Below are positions 39,383 to 48,164 of a DNA stretch of 64,000 nt, piece by piece. The DNA lies in assembly GCA_027492795.1 (NCBI GenBank), contig JAPUEB010000037.1, positions 62,001-126,000 of the forward strand, in the 5' to 3' direction. Source of the DNA: Chryseobacterium sp. (GTDB lineage Bacteria; Bacteroidota; Bacteroidia; Flavobacteriales; Weeksellaceae). The notes under the pieces are model-generated. The model searched no databases. It saw nothing but the letters and a program-made list of their open reading frames with translations, and was not told the DNA's origin. Every line of letters begins with the position of its first letter. Within the stretch, counting starts at the first letter, position 1. The translations under genes and the position numbers were made by a program.

Positions 39383-40147
39383 TTAGATCTTTTTCGCTTC
39401 CTCCCAAAGTAAATCCATTTCCTCCAAATTCATTTCAGAAAGAATGAGGTTTCTTTCGTTTGCGAGTTTTTCCATTTTTTGGAAACGCGAGATAAATTTC
39501 AAATTGGTTTTCTCTAAAGCAGAATCCGGATTCAGCCCCAAAATTCTTGCATAATTGATGAGCGAAAAGAAAACATCGCCCAATTCCTGCTCCTTTTTTT
39601 CAATGTTGGTTTCGGCATGAAATTCTGCCAATTCTTCATCCACTTTTTTCCAGGCATCTTCTGCATCGTGAAATTCAAAGCCAATTCCTTTTACTTTTTC
39701 CTGAATTCTAAAGGCTTTCACCATACTTGGCGTTCCTTTGGAAACTCCGGAAAGTACCGATTTGTTGCCTTCTTTTAGTTTCAGTTTTTCCCAATTTTGC
39801 TTTACTTCTTCTTCATCTTTTACCTCAACATCGCCATAAATATGAGGATGACGGAAAATCAATTTTTCATTTAAAGCATTGATAACATCAGCAATATCGA
39901 AAGCGTCTTTTTCTGACCCTATTTTCGCATAGAAAACCAGATGAAGCATCACATCGCCCAATTCTTTTTTTATTTCGGCCAAATCTTCCTGCAAAATAGC
40001 ATCTGAAAGCTCGTAAACTTCCTCCAAAGTAAGGTGACGAAGCGACTGCAAATCCTGCTTTTTATCCCAAGGACATTTTTCGCGCAAATCGTCCATAATA
40101 TCCAGCAATTTGCCAAAAGCCTCCAATTGTTCTGCTCTGGAATTCAT
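39383..40147 (-). CDS. mazG: Nucleoside triphosphate pyrophosphohydrolase MazG
   Basis: The 254-residue protein contains two MazG domains. The first has CPWDKKQDLQSLRHLTLEE, then EIKKELGDVMLHLVFYAKIG with the Mg-binding Glu/Asp cluster. The second has EKKEQELGDVFFSLINYARIL. It hydrolyses NTPs to NMP and pyrophosphate, which cleans damaged nucleotides and can affect the stringent response. Length is normal for the two-domain form. It lies 16 bp downstream of ribB on the same strand, so they are likely co-transcribed. Confidence 0.96.
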   Translation of the reverse strand: MNSRAEQLEAFGKLLDIMDDLREKCPWDKKQDLQSLRHLTLEEVYELSDAILQEDLAEIKKELGDVMLHLVFYAKIGSEKDAFDIADVINALNEKLIFRHPHIYGDVEVKDEEEVKQNWEKLKLKEGNKSVLSGVSKGTPSMVKAFRIQEKVKGIGFEFHDAEDAWKKVDEELAEFHAETNIEKKEQELGDVFFSLINYARILGLNPDSALEKTNLKFISRFQKMEKLANERNLILSEMNLEEMDLLWEEAKKI

Positions 40148-40163
40148 TGAGAAATTTTTGAAA

Positions 40164-41288
40164 TTATATGAGTTCTACCATTTCTGTAACCTCCACGTCG
40201 TATCCGCTTACAATCGGTTTTTGATTTGGGTTTTGGGTAATTACCCTGAATTTATTGATACCGAGTTTCTTTAAAATCTGCGTTCCGATGCCGTATTCCA
40301 TGAAGTTTGCGGTGATGGTTGGTCTTTTTTCCTGTCCATCCTGAAAATCCAAAAATTGCTGAAGTTTTCGCATCGTTTGTTCGGCGTTGGAAACGTTATT
40401 GATAAAAATAAATGCGCCCTTTCCTTCATCATTAATCATTTTTGTAACTTTTTCCAAAAGTAGATTTTCACCGTTCACCAATCTGGAAAGTACGTCGAAA
40501 TAAGCGCTGGAACTTTGCACACGAACCAAAACCGGCTCCTCCATTTCCCAAGTTCCTTTGGTAATCGCAAAATGAATTTGCTCCGTAGGTTTTTCCTGAA
40601 AAACATGAAAATCGAAGTCGCCATAGTTGGTTTTTATCGGTCGTTCTTCAATTTTGTGAACCAAATCGCCTTTTTTAAGTTGATATTCGATAAGGTCTTC
40701 TATGGAAACAATTTTAAGGTCTAGTTTTTTTGCCAATTCCATCAATTCGGGTAATCTTGCCATCGTTCCGTCTTCGTTCATGATTTCACAAATCACGCCT
40801 CCTTCTTTCAAACCAGCAAGTTTTGTCAAGTCGATTGCCGCTTCTGTATGACCTGCTCTTTTTAAAACGCCGCCTTTTTTTGCCCTTAACGGAAAAATGT
40901 GTCCGGGACGCATAAAATCTGTAGGTTTTGTATTTTCGTCCATCAGTGCGAGGATGGTTTTGGACCTGTCGCTTGCAGAAATCCCTGTGGAAACCCCGTC
41001 TCCCAAAAGGTCTACAGACACTGTGAAAGCAGTTTCTTTCGGGTCGCTGCTTCTGGTTACCATAATGTCCAAACCTAATTCATCACATCTTTTTTCGGGA
41101 AGCGGTGTGCAAATCAACCCACGACCGTGGATGCTCATAAAATTGATGATTTCTGGCGTTGTAAGTTCGGCTGCAGATAGAAAATCACCTTCATTTTCGC
41201 GGTTTTCGTCATCTACAACTATTATTACCCTTCCTTTTTGCAGCTCTTCTATCGCTTCTGGAATGGTGTTGAGTTTTATATCGGACAT
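40164..41288 (-). CDS. ribB: 3,4-dihydroxy-2-butanone-4-phosphate synthase fused to degenerate GTP cyclohydrolase II domain
   Basis: The N-terminal half (1-200) is a full RibB: VVDDENRENEGDF, INFMSIHGRGLIC, TAFTVSVDLLGDGVSTGISASDR, GHIFPLRAKKGGVLKRAGHTEA. It makes the four-carbon unit of riboflavin from ribulose 5-phosphate. The C-terminal half (205-374) has the GTP cyclohydrolase II fold (EEPVLVRVQSSSAYFDVLSRL; MEYGIGTQILKKLGINKFRV) but lacks the three zinc cysteines and the YLRQEGRGIGL-type motif; the equivalents read SSSAYFDVLS and FIFINNV. So the second activity is probably lost. A separate ribA would be needed. It precedes mazG by 16 bp. Confidence 0.93.
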   Translation of the reverse strand: MSDIKLNTIPEAIEELQKGRVIIVVDDENRENEGDFLSAAELTTPEIINFMSIHGRGLICTPLPEKRCDELGLDIMVTRSSDPKETAFTVSVDLLGDGVSTGISASDRSKTILALMDENTKPTDFMRPGHIFPLRAKKGGVLKRAGHTEAAIDLTKLAGLKEGGVICEIMNEDGTMARLPELMELAKKLDLKIVSIEDLIEYQLKKGDLVHKIEERPIKTNYGDFDFHVFQEKPTEQIHFAITKGTWEMEEPVLVRVQSSSAYFDVLSRLVNGENLLLEKVTKMINDEGKGAFIFINNVSNAEQTMRKLQQFLDFQDGQEKRPTITANFMEYGIGTQILKKLGINKFRVITQNPNQKPIVSGYDVEVTEMVELI

Positions 41289-41476
41289 TTTTCTAATAAA
41301 TTTTCACAAAGATAAGAATTTATGGGGTGGAAAACTCTGAAATATCGGTTTAAAGGTTATCAAAAGAAATGAATGAATAATAAATCTATTTTTAAAAAAA
41401 TGTTTTTCCTTTTTTAGAATAATGAAACAAAATTCTAAATTTATGTACTCAATTGGATTAATTAAAACATGAAATG

Positions 41477-41501
41477 CAAAAAGCCCCATTTCTGAGGCTT
41501 T
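41477..41501 (-). terminator. Possible terminator after the cytochrome c peroxidase gene
   Basis: A short stem AAAGCC/GGCTTT is followed on the minus strand by TTTTTGC. The stem is weak (6 bp). It is the only structure in the gap 41289-41564. Confidence 0.5.
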
Positions 41502-41564
41502 CACTATCAATCTACAAAAAAAATAGTTTTTATTTTTTATTCAATCATTTGCATTTATTTTTCA

Positions 41565-42611
41565 TTATTTTTTATCCAAATTTTCTTTAGGAATCGCTTT
41601 CGCATCGGCAGAAATATCGGCAGTTAAAGTTTTCAAAAAGCTTACAATATCCGTAATTTCCTGTTGGGAAAGGTCTTTGTTCAGCTGCACTTTTCCCATT
41701 ACTTTCACGGCTTCGTTCAAGTCTTTCACGCTTCCGTCGTGGAAATATGGACCGGTTTTTTCAATATTTCTAAGGCTCATTACTTTAAACATAAACTGAT
41801 CTGCTTTGTTTTTGGTAACATCCATTCTTCCGTTGTCCACTTTGGCACTGTGCGTAAACTTTTCATAAGGGAAAAATACCCCAAATTTTTGATACATTTG
41901 TCCACCAACTGTCGGTCCGTTATGACAGGTAATACAGCCAACTTCCACAAATTTTTTCATTCCGGCAATTTCTTGTGAAGTCAATACAGAAGCGTCGCCA
42001 AGTAAATATTGGTCGAATTTGCTTCTGGTAAGAAGTGTTCTCTCAAAAGCTGCGATTGCTTTTTTAAGATTATCGAAAGTCATTGGATCTTTATCCTTTG
42101 GAAAAGCTTTTTTAAACAAATCTGGATAATGGTCGGTTGCTTTCAAACGGTCGATAACTTCATTGTTGGTGTGCATCGCCATTTCTGCGGGGTTCATAAT
42201 TGGTCCTCCTGCTTGTTCTTCAACATCTTTTGCTCTTCCGTCCCAAAATTGTGCGAAATGCAGAGAAGCGTTAAAAACAGTCGGTGCATTTCTTCCGCCT
42301 AAACCACCGTCGTCACCGGTAGAAAACTGCTTATTATCCACACCGTAAGTATCCAAATTGTGGCAGCTGTTGCAAGAATTGTTTCCTTTCTCAGAAAGTC
42401 GGGTATCGTGAAAAAGCACTTTTCCTAAATAAACTTTTTCTGGCGTAACAATCGAATCTTTAGAAACTTCGGGTAAAATTCCAAAATATTTTGAAGCCAT
42501 TTCCTGATCTGCATTTTTTATGGTTGGAACAAAACCTGTTTTTTCTTTTGAGCAATAAAGCAATCCTAGAATTGCGATAATAGCGAGCCAATAATTTTTA
42601 ATATTTTTCAT
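41565..42611 (-). CDS. Di-heme cytochrome c peroxidase, lipoprotein
   Basis: The 348-residue protein has a lipoprotein signal (lipobox GLLYC) and two heme c motifs, CNSCH in the N-terminal half and CITCH in the C-terminal half. Typical wording of the CcpA/MauG family follows each: DTRLSEKGNNSC, GGRNAPTVFNASLHFAQFWDGRAKDVEEQAGGPI, and MSLRNIEKTGPYFHDGSVKDLNEAV. It reduces hydrogen peroxide with electrons from a small cytochrome. As a lipoprotein it should sit on the periplasmic face of a membrane. It is a single-gene unit. Confidence 0.95.
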   Translation of the reverse strand: MKNIKNYWLAIIAILGLLYCSKEKTGFVPTIKNADQEMASKYFGILPEVSKDSIVTPEKVYLGKVLFHDTRLSEKGNNSCNSCHNLDTYGVDNKQFSTGDDGGLGGRNAPTVFNASLHFAQFWDGRAKDVEEQAGGPIMNPAEMAMHTNNEVIDRLKATDHYPDLFKKAFPKDKDPMTFDNLKKAIAAFERTLLTRSKFDQYLLGDASVLTSQEIAGMKKFVEVGCITCHNGPTVGGQMYQKFGVFFPYEKFTHSAKVDNGRMDVTKNKADQFMFKVMSLRNIEKTGPYFHDGSVKDLNEAVKVMGKVQLNKDLSQQEITDIVSFLKTLTADISADAKAIPKENLDKK

Positions 42612-42793
42612 TGTTGCTGAATTTTGTATAGTAAAGTTACAAACAATCGAAATTCAATTTGCAAACTTTCGATTGATTTTTATCATTCTTTATAAAATCC
42701 ATAATTAGAATAAGTAAAAAAAGCAGGTTTTGAAAGAAAAATAGTTGCGATAAATTGAAAAAACTGTTTTAAATAAAATATTTTTGCAGACCG

Positions 42794-43660
42794 ATGGCAA
42801 AACGAAAACCCATAAAACGCCGAACCACGCGAAAAATTCACAAAACCCGCAAAAAACACTGGCTTTTGCGCAGGGAAATTTTGTTGGTTATTCTCGCATT
42901 GTCGTTACTGGGAACCGGTTTTTATTTAAAGGAAAAAATCGTGTTTTATTACGCAATGTATTTCAACAAATTCGAGCATAAAAAACTAAAAAATTCTGAA
43001 ATAGAAGCCGCGAGAATCAACCGAATTGTTGGAGATTACGCCGATAAAACATTTGGTTTCGATATTTCGCATTATCAAAATGTAAAAGATATCAAATGGG
43101 ATTCGCTGTCCATTGGCAACAGAACAATTCCTTTGAAATTTGTCGTTTTGCGCGCAACAATGGGAAACCGCAGCAAAGACAAGAATTTTGATGAATTTTG
43201 GGCACTCGCAAAAAAACACCAACTTATTCGCGGAGCCTACCATTTTTACAGAGCAGATGAAGACCCAGTTCAGCAAGCCAACAATTTCTTAGAAAGCGTA
43301 AAATTGGAAGAAGGCGATTTGGTTCCGGTTTTGGATATCGAGCGGATTCCGATAAGAAATTCGAGAGAGGATTTAATAAAAAATCTGAAAATCTGGTTGA
43401 AAATTGTAGAAGAAAAATACGGCGAAAAACCAATTATTTATACCTATTATCATTACAAAAGAGATTTCTTGCAAGATGAGTTTGATGATTATCCTCTTTG
43501 GCTAGCCAACTACAACGATGTTCCGCAACCTTCTCCCGACGACGACTGGAAAATGTGGCAATTCACAGAAAACGGCATTGTTTACGGCATTAATTCTAAA
43601 GTGGATCTGAATGTTTTTAATGGAAATTTGTGGTCGCTGAAAAGGTTGACTTTGGATTGA
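42794..43660 (+). CDS. Membrane-anchored GH25 lysozyme
   Basis: The 288-residue protein has a very basic start (MAKRKPIKRRTTRKIHK), one membrane helix (about 27-46) and a GH25 muramidase domain (from about 78). That domain shows FGFDISHYQNV with the first catalytic Asp, VVLRATMGNRSKD, IRGAYHFYRADEDPVQQANNF, and VPVLDIER with the second Asp/Glu pair. It is expected to cut the MurNAc-GlcNAc bond of peptidoglycan in the periplasm, as a type II membrane protein. It converges with the TPR lipoprotein gene, with 3 bp between the stops. Confidence 0.94.
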   Translation: MAKRKPIKRRTTRKIHKTRKKHWLLRREILLVILALSLLGTGFYLKEKIVFYYAMYFNKFEHKKLKNSEIEAARINRIVGDYADKTFGFDISHYQNVKDIKWDSLSIGNRTIPLKFVVLRATMGNRSKDKNFDEFWALAKKHQLIRGAYHFYRADEDPVQQANNFLESVKLEEGDLVPVLDIERIPIRNSREDLIKNLKIWLKIVEEKYGEKPIIYTYYHYKRDFLQDEFDDYPLWLANYNDVPQPSPDDDWKMWQFTENGIVYGINSKVDLNVFNGNLWSLKRLTLD

Positions 43661-43663
43661 TTA

Positions 43664-45427
43664 TCATTCTTTTAAGCGAATATGCCTCCTTCTCTTTTGG
43701 CTAATTTTTTGTGAATATTTTTTAAAAACCGCACGAAGATCGTTTTTCACCAATAAATTCACAAAAGCCTTCTCCATCCAATGATGCAAAGGAAAAAGCG
43801 CGGAAAGAATAACTACTTTCGCCAAAATAATCCAAATCGGGGCTCCGTGTGTGATATGATGCAACCAACCATCAATGAGCAAAATAATAAATTCAAAAAA
43901 CATCAGAAAAGAAAGATATCCCATCGATTTTATCCACCAAACCGGAACATGATAAAAAGCGGAAACCACCATCGACATTATAATTAATATGATGAAAATA
44001 GAGATGATTAGGTATTGGCGAAGATGCTTTTCTTCTTCTTTTTCCAATGTTTTTTTTCTTTCCAACTCTTTTTGGGCAAGAATGTTGGTTAGTTCTATAT
44101 CCCTTATATTTTCATTGTTCAGAACTTCTATAAGTTTTGATTTGGAATCGTTTACCTTTGAAACCACCTCCAAAAGTTTAGTTTTATCTCCATTTTTTTT
44201 GTAAAACTCCGCAATGTTTTCTCCCAAAGTTATTTGGTTGAAATACCGATTGGTTTTTAGAATATTTTCGAACGCCAACTCGTAAAAATGGTTTGCTTCG
44301 CCATCATTTCCCTGTCTTTTTTCAAAATCTCCACGTCGAAGGTGGTGCGTATAGAGAAAATGTACGTTTGCATCAGGCTGCGCTTGCAGCGAAAGTTCAA
44401 AATACTTTCGTGCAAGTTCCATATTGCCAATATTTTCCGCCATATAAGCCTGAACACGGTAATAAAACGACGGATTATTTTTGCTGAGTTCCACCAATTC
44501 TTGTGGATTTTTACGATACCATTCTATCAGTTTTTCAAACTCATTATGGTCTATAAAGTAGGTTCGCATTAAACTTTGCGCATAAAAACGAAGTTTGGGG
44601 ATATTTTTTCTTTTACCAAAATTGTCAATTTTTTCCGCAATTTCGGGAACGGCGTCGTTTTTCAAAGACTGTGATAAAATTCCCGCCCTATTCACTTCCG
44701 CAAAATACCATTCTACAGAATCTACAGGTTTTTTACTCTCGATTGATTTTTTCAGCTTTTCGGCATAATTCAGTGCGTTTTCATATTTTTTTTCATAAAA
44801 ATAAAAATCGGAAATTAGGGATATAATCCTATTTTTCAGCGAATCGTTTTCAATATCCATCGCCATATATTGCGCATCCAACAAATTGCGGAGCTGTTCA
44901 TAAGGCAAGTTGAGCTGCTGATTGATCTTGCTGTGAACCACAAGTTTTCTTATCCTGTTCCACTCGGTTTCTGAATCCGCAAAACTCATTAAGTTCAGAT
45001 AATTTAGGGCTTTTTCCGGCTCATTTTTGCGGATTAGAAAATCGCACGTAGCAAAATAAGCTTCGGTAATCAGTTTATTTTCTCCATTTTTTTCAGCATT
45101 GTTTATGGCTTCACGAAATAGTTTTTCCGCATCAGCATCCGAAATTTTGGATGCGGTTTTGTTTTTTAAAATTTCAATGTTGGATTGAGAGATGAGATTA
45201 CCATTATCTAAAAGCAAAGATTTTTTCAGGGCGCTTTCCAAAAGACTGTCCGCTTTTTTTTCATTCATCAGCGTATCCTTTTCCTTCTCAGCTTCCGCAA
45301 AAAGCAATTTGATTTTCTTCACTTCAGAATCCTCAACAAAAACTTTCTTTTTGCAAGAAAAATTCAGCAAGAAAATAGATAAAATAAATAGAATTTTAAC
45401 TTTTTTATTGATGCAATAAAAAAACAT
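43664..45427 (-). CDS. TPR lipoprotein with three C-terminal membrane helices
   Basis: The 587-residue protein opens with a signal peptide and a lipobox-like NFSCKKK (Cys about 25). Residues 70-440 are helical repeats of TPR type, for example EPEKALNYLNLMS and NMELARKYFELSLQAQP. A coiled coil (LAQKELERKKTLEKEEEKHLRQ) leads to membrane helices at about 478-495, 505-525 and 530-550, and a basic cytoplasmic tail (KRRRHIRLKE). The layout up to the first helix is that of Bacteroidota TPR sensor proteins, but no kinase or DNA-binding domain follows. Function is unknown. Confidence 0.85.
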   Translation of the reverse strand: MFFYCINKKVKILFILSIFLLNFSCKKKVFVEDSEVKKIKLLFAEAEKEKDTLMNEKKADSLLESALKKSLLLDNGNLISQSNIEILKNKTASKISDADAEKLFREAINNAEKNGENKLITEAYFATCDFLIRKNEPEKALNYLNLMSFADSETEWNRIRKLVVHSKINQQLNLPYEQLRNLLDAQYMAMDIENDSLKNRIISLISDFYFYEKKYENALNYAEKLKKSIESKKPVDSVEWYFAEVNRAGILSQSLKNDAVPEIAEKIDNFGKRKNIPKLRFYAQSLMRTYFIDHNEFEKLIEWYRKNPQELVELSKNNPSFYYRVQAYMAENIGNMELARKYFELSLQAQPDANVHFLYTHHLRRGDFEKRQGNDGEANHFYELAFENILKTNRYFNQITLGENIAEFYKKNGDKTKLLEVVSKVNDSKSKLIEVLNNENIRDIELTNILAQKELERKKTLEKEEEKHLRQYLIISIFIILIIMSMVVSAFYHVPVWWIKSMGYLSFLMFFEFIILLIDGWLHHITHGAPIWIILAKVVILSALFPLHHWMEKAFVNLLVKNDLRAVFKKYSQKISQKRRRHIRLKE

Positions 45428-45539
45428 AATGTAAAGGTTATTGTTTTTGTAAAAGTTTTTCTAAAGATATGAATAATTCAAAATAAATTATTAATTTTAT
45501 TAAAAATTTCTAACCAAGAAACCAATTAAACACAATATT

Positions 45540-46007
45540 ATGAAATCTTCAAATTCATTAGCAACATTAGGTATTGTTGCTGTAAGTCTTGCTCTTGGAG
45601 CAACAGGTGGTTATTTATACAGAGATGCCACTTGCAGACCTGCACCACTAGTTCAAAACGATAAAATTCCAAAAGAAGAGGCATTGAAAAATTCAGTAAA
45701 TTTTGTTACAACCTCACAACAAAATCAAAATTTTGTGAACGGGTATTTCGACATTACTAAAAACAATCTTGATCAACTCAATTCTGCAATGAACAATTTT
45801 GGTAATACAAAAATTCGCGTCTATTATGGGCAGGATTATGTTGATGACAAAAATCCTAAAAAAAACTTTTTGATGGTAAACGGATTTGATACAGGGGGAA
45901 ATGAACTAAAAAATACCGATTTGCAGCTAATTCTTTCAGATATTGCATTTGAAAGAGATTGTCCGCGATACTGCGATATCAACCAAACTTATTTATATTC
46001 AAAATAA
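45540..46007 (+). CDS. Membrane-anchored or secreted protein of unknown function
   Basis: The 155-residue protein has an uncleaved-looking N-terminal helix (SLATLGIVAVSLALGATGGYLY) and a periplasmic part with IRVYYGQDYVDDKNPKKNFLMVNGFD and a final FERDCPRYCDINQTYLYSK. The four cysteines, one early and three late, suggest disulfides. I do not recognise the family. A terminator follows 11 bp after the stop, so it is a single-gene unit. Confidence 0.82.
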   Translation: MKSSNSLATLGIVAVSLALGATGGYLYRDATCRPAPLVQNDKIPKEEALKNSVNFVTTSQQNQNFVNGYFDITKNNLDQLNSAMNNFGNTKIRVYYGQDYVDDKNPKKNFLMVNGFDTGGNELKNTDLQLILSDIAFERDCPRYCDINQTYLYSK

Positions 46008-46017
46008 AAACTAACCA

Positions 46018-46046
46018 AGCCTTTCACTTCCGAAAGGCTTTTTTAT
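46018..46046 (+). terminator. Terminator after the 45.5-46.0 kb gene
   Basis: The exact stem AAGCCTTTC/GAAAGGCTT with loop ACTTCC is followed by TTTTTTATTT. Confidence 0.92.
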
Positions 46047-46116
46047 TTCCAAACGTTTTTTAAAATCCTTACTTTCGCACACTCAACCTATACCTAAACC
46101 TTTACCTCAACCTAAA

Positions 46117-48126
46117 ATGAACTACGTTTCCGCAGAAAACCTCACGAAATCTTACGGCATCAAAACTTTGTTTGAAAATATTTCCTTCAATGTGAATGAA
46201 GGCGATAAAATTGCAATCGTTGCCAAAAACGGAAGCGGAAAATCGACGCTTTTGAAAATTTTGATGGGAAAAGAAATTGCAGATTCCGGAACGGTTACCA
46301 TTAACAAAGAAATTCAGGTGGTTTTATTTGACCAAGAAATTGATTTCGACCCGAATCTTACGATTGAGGAATTTATGATGACTTTGGATTCCAAACCAAT
46401 TCAGGCGCTGAAAAAGTATCATCAATCCTTGATTTCTCAAAATCCAACGGAAATGGAAGAAGCCATCTCCGAAATGGAAAACCAAAAAGCGTGGGATTTG
46501 GAAAATGAAATGAAACAAATTCTTTCCCAACTGAAAATCACCGATTTGGAAGCAAAAATGGGAAAACTTTCAGGTGGAGAAATTAAACGGGTTGCTTTGG
46601 CGAAATTACTAACTGAAACGCGCGCTCAACATACGCACACTTTGTTGATTATGGACGAACCAACCAATCACCTCGATGTAGAAATGGTGGAATGGTTGGA
46701 AAATTATCTCAGTAAAGAAAAAATTACGCTGCTTTTGGTAACGCACGACCGTTATTTTTTGGATTCGGTTTGTGATATTATTTGGGAAATGGAGGATAAT
46801 AACCTCTACGTTCACAACGGAAGTTATGCGACTTATCTAGAGAATAAAATGATTCGAGAAGATAATCTAAATTCTACGATTGATAAAGCCAACAACTTGT
46901 ATCGCAAGGAATTGGAATGGATGCGAAGACAGCCAAAAGCGAGAACCACAAAATCAAAATCGAGGATTGATGCGTTTTACGACACCGAAAAAGTTGCCAA
47001 AACCAACACCAAAAAGCAAAATCTGGAACTGGATTTTGAGATGAAGCGCCTCGGAAAGAAAATTTTGGAACTGAAAAATATTGACAAAAGTTTTGGCGAA
47101 AAAGTATTGCTCAAAGATTTTTCTTACCAATTTCAACGTGGTGAGAAAGTAGGAATTGTCGGAAAAAACGGCGCAGGAAAATCGACTTTGCTCAATATTA
47201 TTCAGGGTTTAGAAAAATATGATAAAGGCGAAATTGAAACTGGCGAAACCATAAAATTTGGATATTTTTCACAAAAAGGATTGGTTTACAAAGAGGAAGA
47301 ACGCGTTATTGATTTCATTAAAGAAATTGGCGAAAATTTTCCTTTAGCCAACGGAAGAACCATTTCTGCATCGCAGTTTTTACGATTATTTTTATTTGAT
47401 GACCAAACGCAATATTCTCCTATTTCTAAACTTTCGGGTGGAGAAAAACGTCGTCTGCATTTGATGTACGTTTTGTATCAAAACCCAAATTTTTTGATTT
47501 TTGATGAACCGACCAACGATTTGGATTTGCCGACTTTAACGGTTTTAGAAAACTTTTTATTGAATTTCCAAGGTTGTTTAATCATCGTTTCGCACGACCG
47601 ATATTTTATGGACCGAATTGTAGACCACGTTTTGGCGTTTGAAGGCGAGGGAAAAATCAGAGATTTTGTGGGGAATTTTTCGGAATATCGGGAAAGTTTG
47701 AAGTCCGAAGTCCGAAGTCCGAAGAAAGATGCTTCGACTTCGCTCAGCATGACAGTTGAGGAAAAAGAAGAAAGAACTGATAATCAAACAATTTTAAACG
47801 ATTTCAAACCAAATCAAACTAAAAAGAAATTAAGTTTCAAAGAACAGCGCGAACTCGAAACCATCGAAAAAGAAATGCCTGAATTGGAAAATCAGCGTAC
47901 AAAAATTTTGGAAAACCTCAATAATGAAAGTGATTACGAGAAAATCTCAAAACTTTCAGCAGAATTGGAGGAGGTTTCAGAAAAATTGGAAATGCACGAA
48001 ATGCGTTGGTTGGAATTGCAGGAAATCGTTGATAATCAATATCTTACTTCAAAAAAAACACACTTTTGTCATTCCGTAGGAATGAATACTGAGAAGAATC
48101 ACAATGTTGAGATTCCTACGGAATGA
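46117..48126 (+). CDS. ABC-F family ATPase, Uup-like, with repeat-derived linker and tail
   Basis: The 669-residue protein has two ABC domains with no membrane part. Domain 1: AKNGSGKSTLLK, LSGGEIKRVAL, LLIMDEPTNHLDVEMV. Domain 2: GKNGAGKSTLLN, LSGGEKRRLHL, FLIFDEPTNDLDLPTL. A C-terminal coiled coil (590-640; KEMPELENQRTKIL, LEEVSEKLEMHEMRWLELQ) points to Uup, an ATPase linked to ribosomes and branched DNA. Residues about 529-568, between domain 2 and the coiled coil, are encoded by three different dispersed repeats. The last 21 residues come from a 23-bp-armed hairpin that also supplies the stop codon. Confidence 0.95.
   Translation: MNYVSAENLTKSYGIKTLFENISFNVNEGDKIAIVAKNGSGKSTLLKILMGKEIADSGTVTINKEIQVVLFDQEIDFDPNLTIEEFMMTLDSKPIQALKKYHQSLISQNPTEMEEAISEMENQKAWDLENEMKQILSQLKITDLEAKMGKLSGGEIKRVALAKLLTETRAQHTHTLLIMDEPTNHLDVEMVEWLENYLSKEKITLLLVTHDRYFLDSVCDIIWEMEDNNLYVHNGSYATYLENKMIREDNLNSTIDKANNLYRKELEWMRRQPKARTTKSKSRIDAFYDTEKVAKTNTKKQNLELDFEMKRLGKKILELKNIDKSFGEKVLLKDFSYQFQRGEKVGIVGKNGAGKSTLLNIIQGLEKYDKGEIETGETIKFGYFSQKGLVYKEEERVIDFIKEIGENFPLANGRTISASQFLRLFLFDDQTQYSPISKLSGGEKRRLHLMYVLYQNPNFLIFDEPTNDLDLPTLTVLENFLLNFQGCLIIVSHDRYFMDRIVDHVLAFEGEGKIRDFVGNFSEYRESLKSEVRSPKKDASTSLSMTVEEKEERTDNQTILNDFKPNQTKKKLSFKEQRELETIEKEMPELENQRTKILENLNNESDYEKISKLSAELEEVSEKLEMHEMRWLELQEIVDNQYLTSKKTHFCHSVGMNTEKNHNVEIPTE
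47701..47820. repeat. Mosaic of three dispersed repeats inside the ABC-F gene
   Basis: In order: AAGTCCG x3 (47701-47724, also in valS), GATGCTTCGACTTCGCTCAGC with CATGACA (47728-47754, a common Bacteroidota repeat type), and AATCAAACAATTTTAAACG with CAAACCAAATCAAAC (47781-47820, the vocabulary of 11838-11870 and 12290-12460). All are read in frame. Confidence 0.8.
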
Positions 48127-48134
48127 CAAAAGTG
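48061..48134. repeat. Exact 23-bp inverted repeat ending the ABC-F gene
   Basis: The arm CACTTTTGTCATTCCGTAGG plus AAT (48061-48083) is matched exactly in inverse at 48112-48134. The TTGTCATTC...GAATGACAA ends relate it to the elements at 22761 and 22972. The ABC-F stop codon (48124-48126) lies within the right arm. Confidence 0.92.
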
Positions 48135-48164
48135 TAGATAATTAAGAACCTGTTTAAGATTTTA

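Noticed and set aside
41289-41564. FMN riboswitch upstream of ribB
   Set aside because: No RFN-type conserved segments are visible in the AT-rich region before the ribB start.
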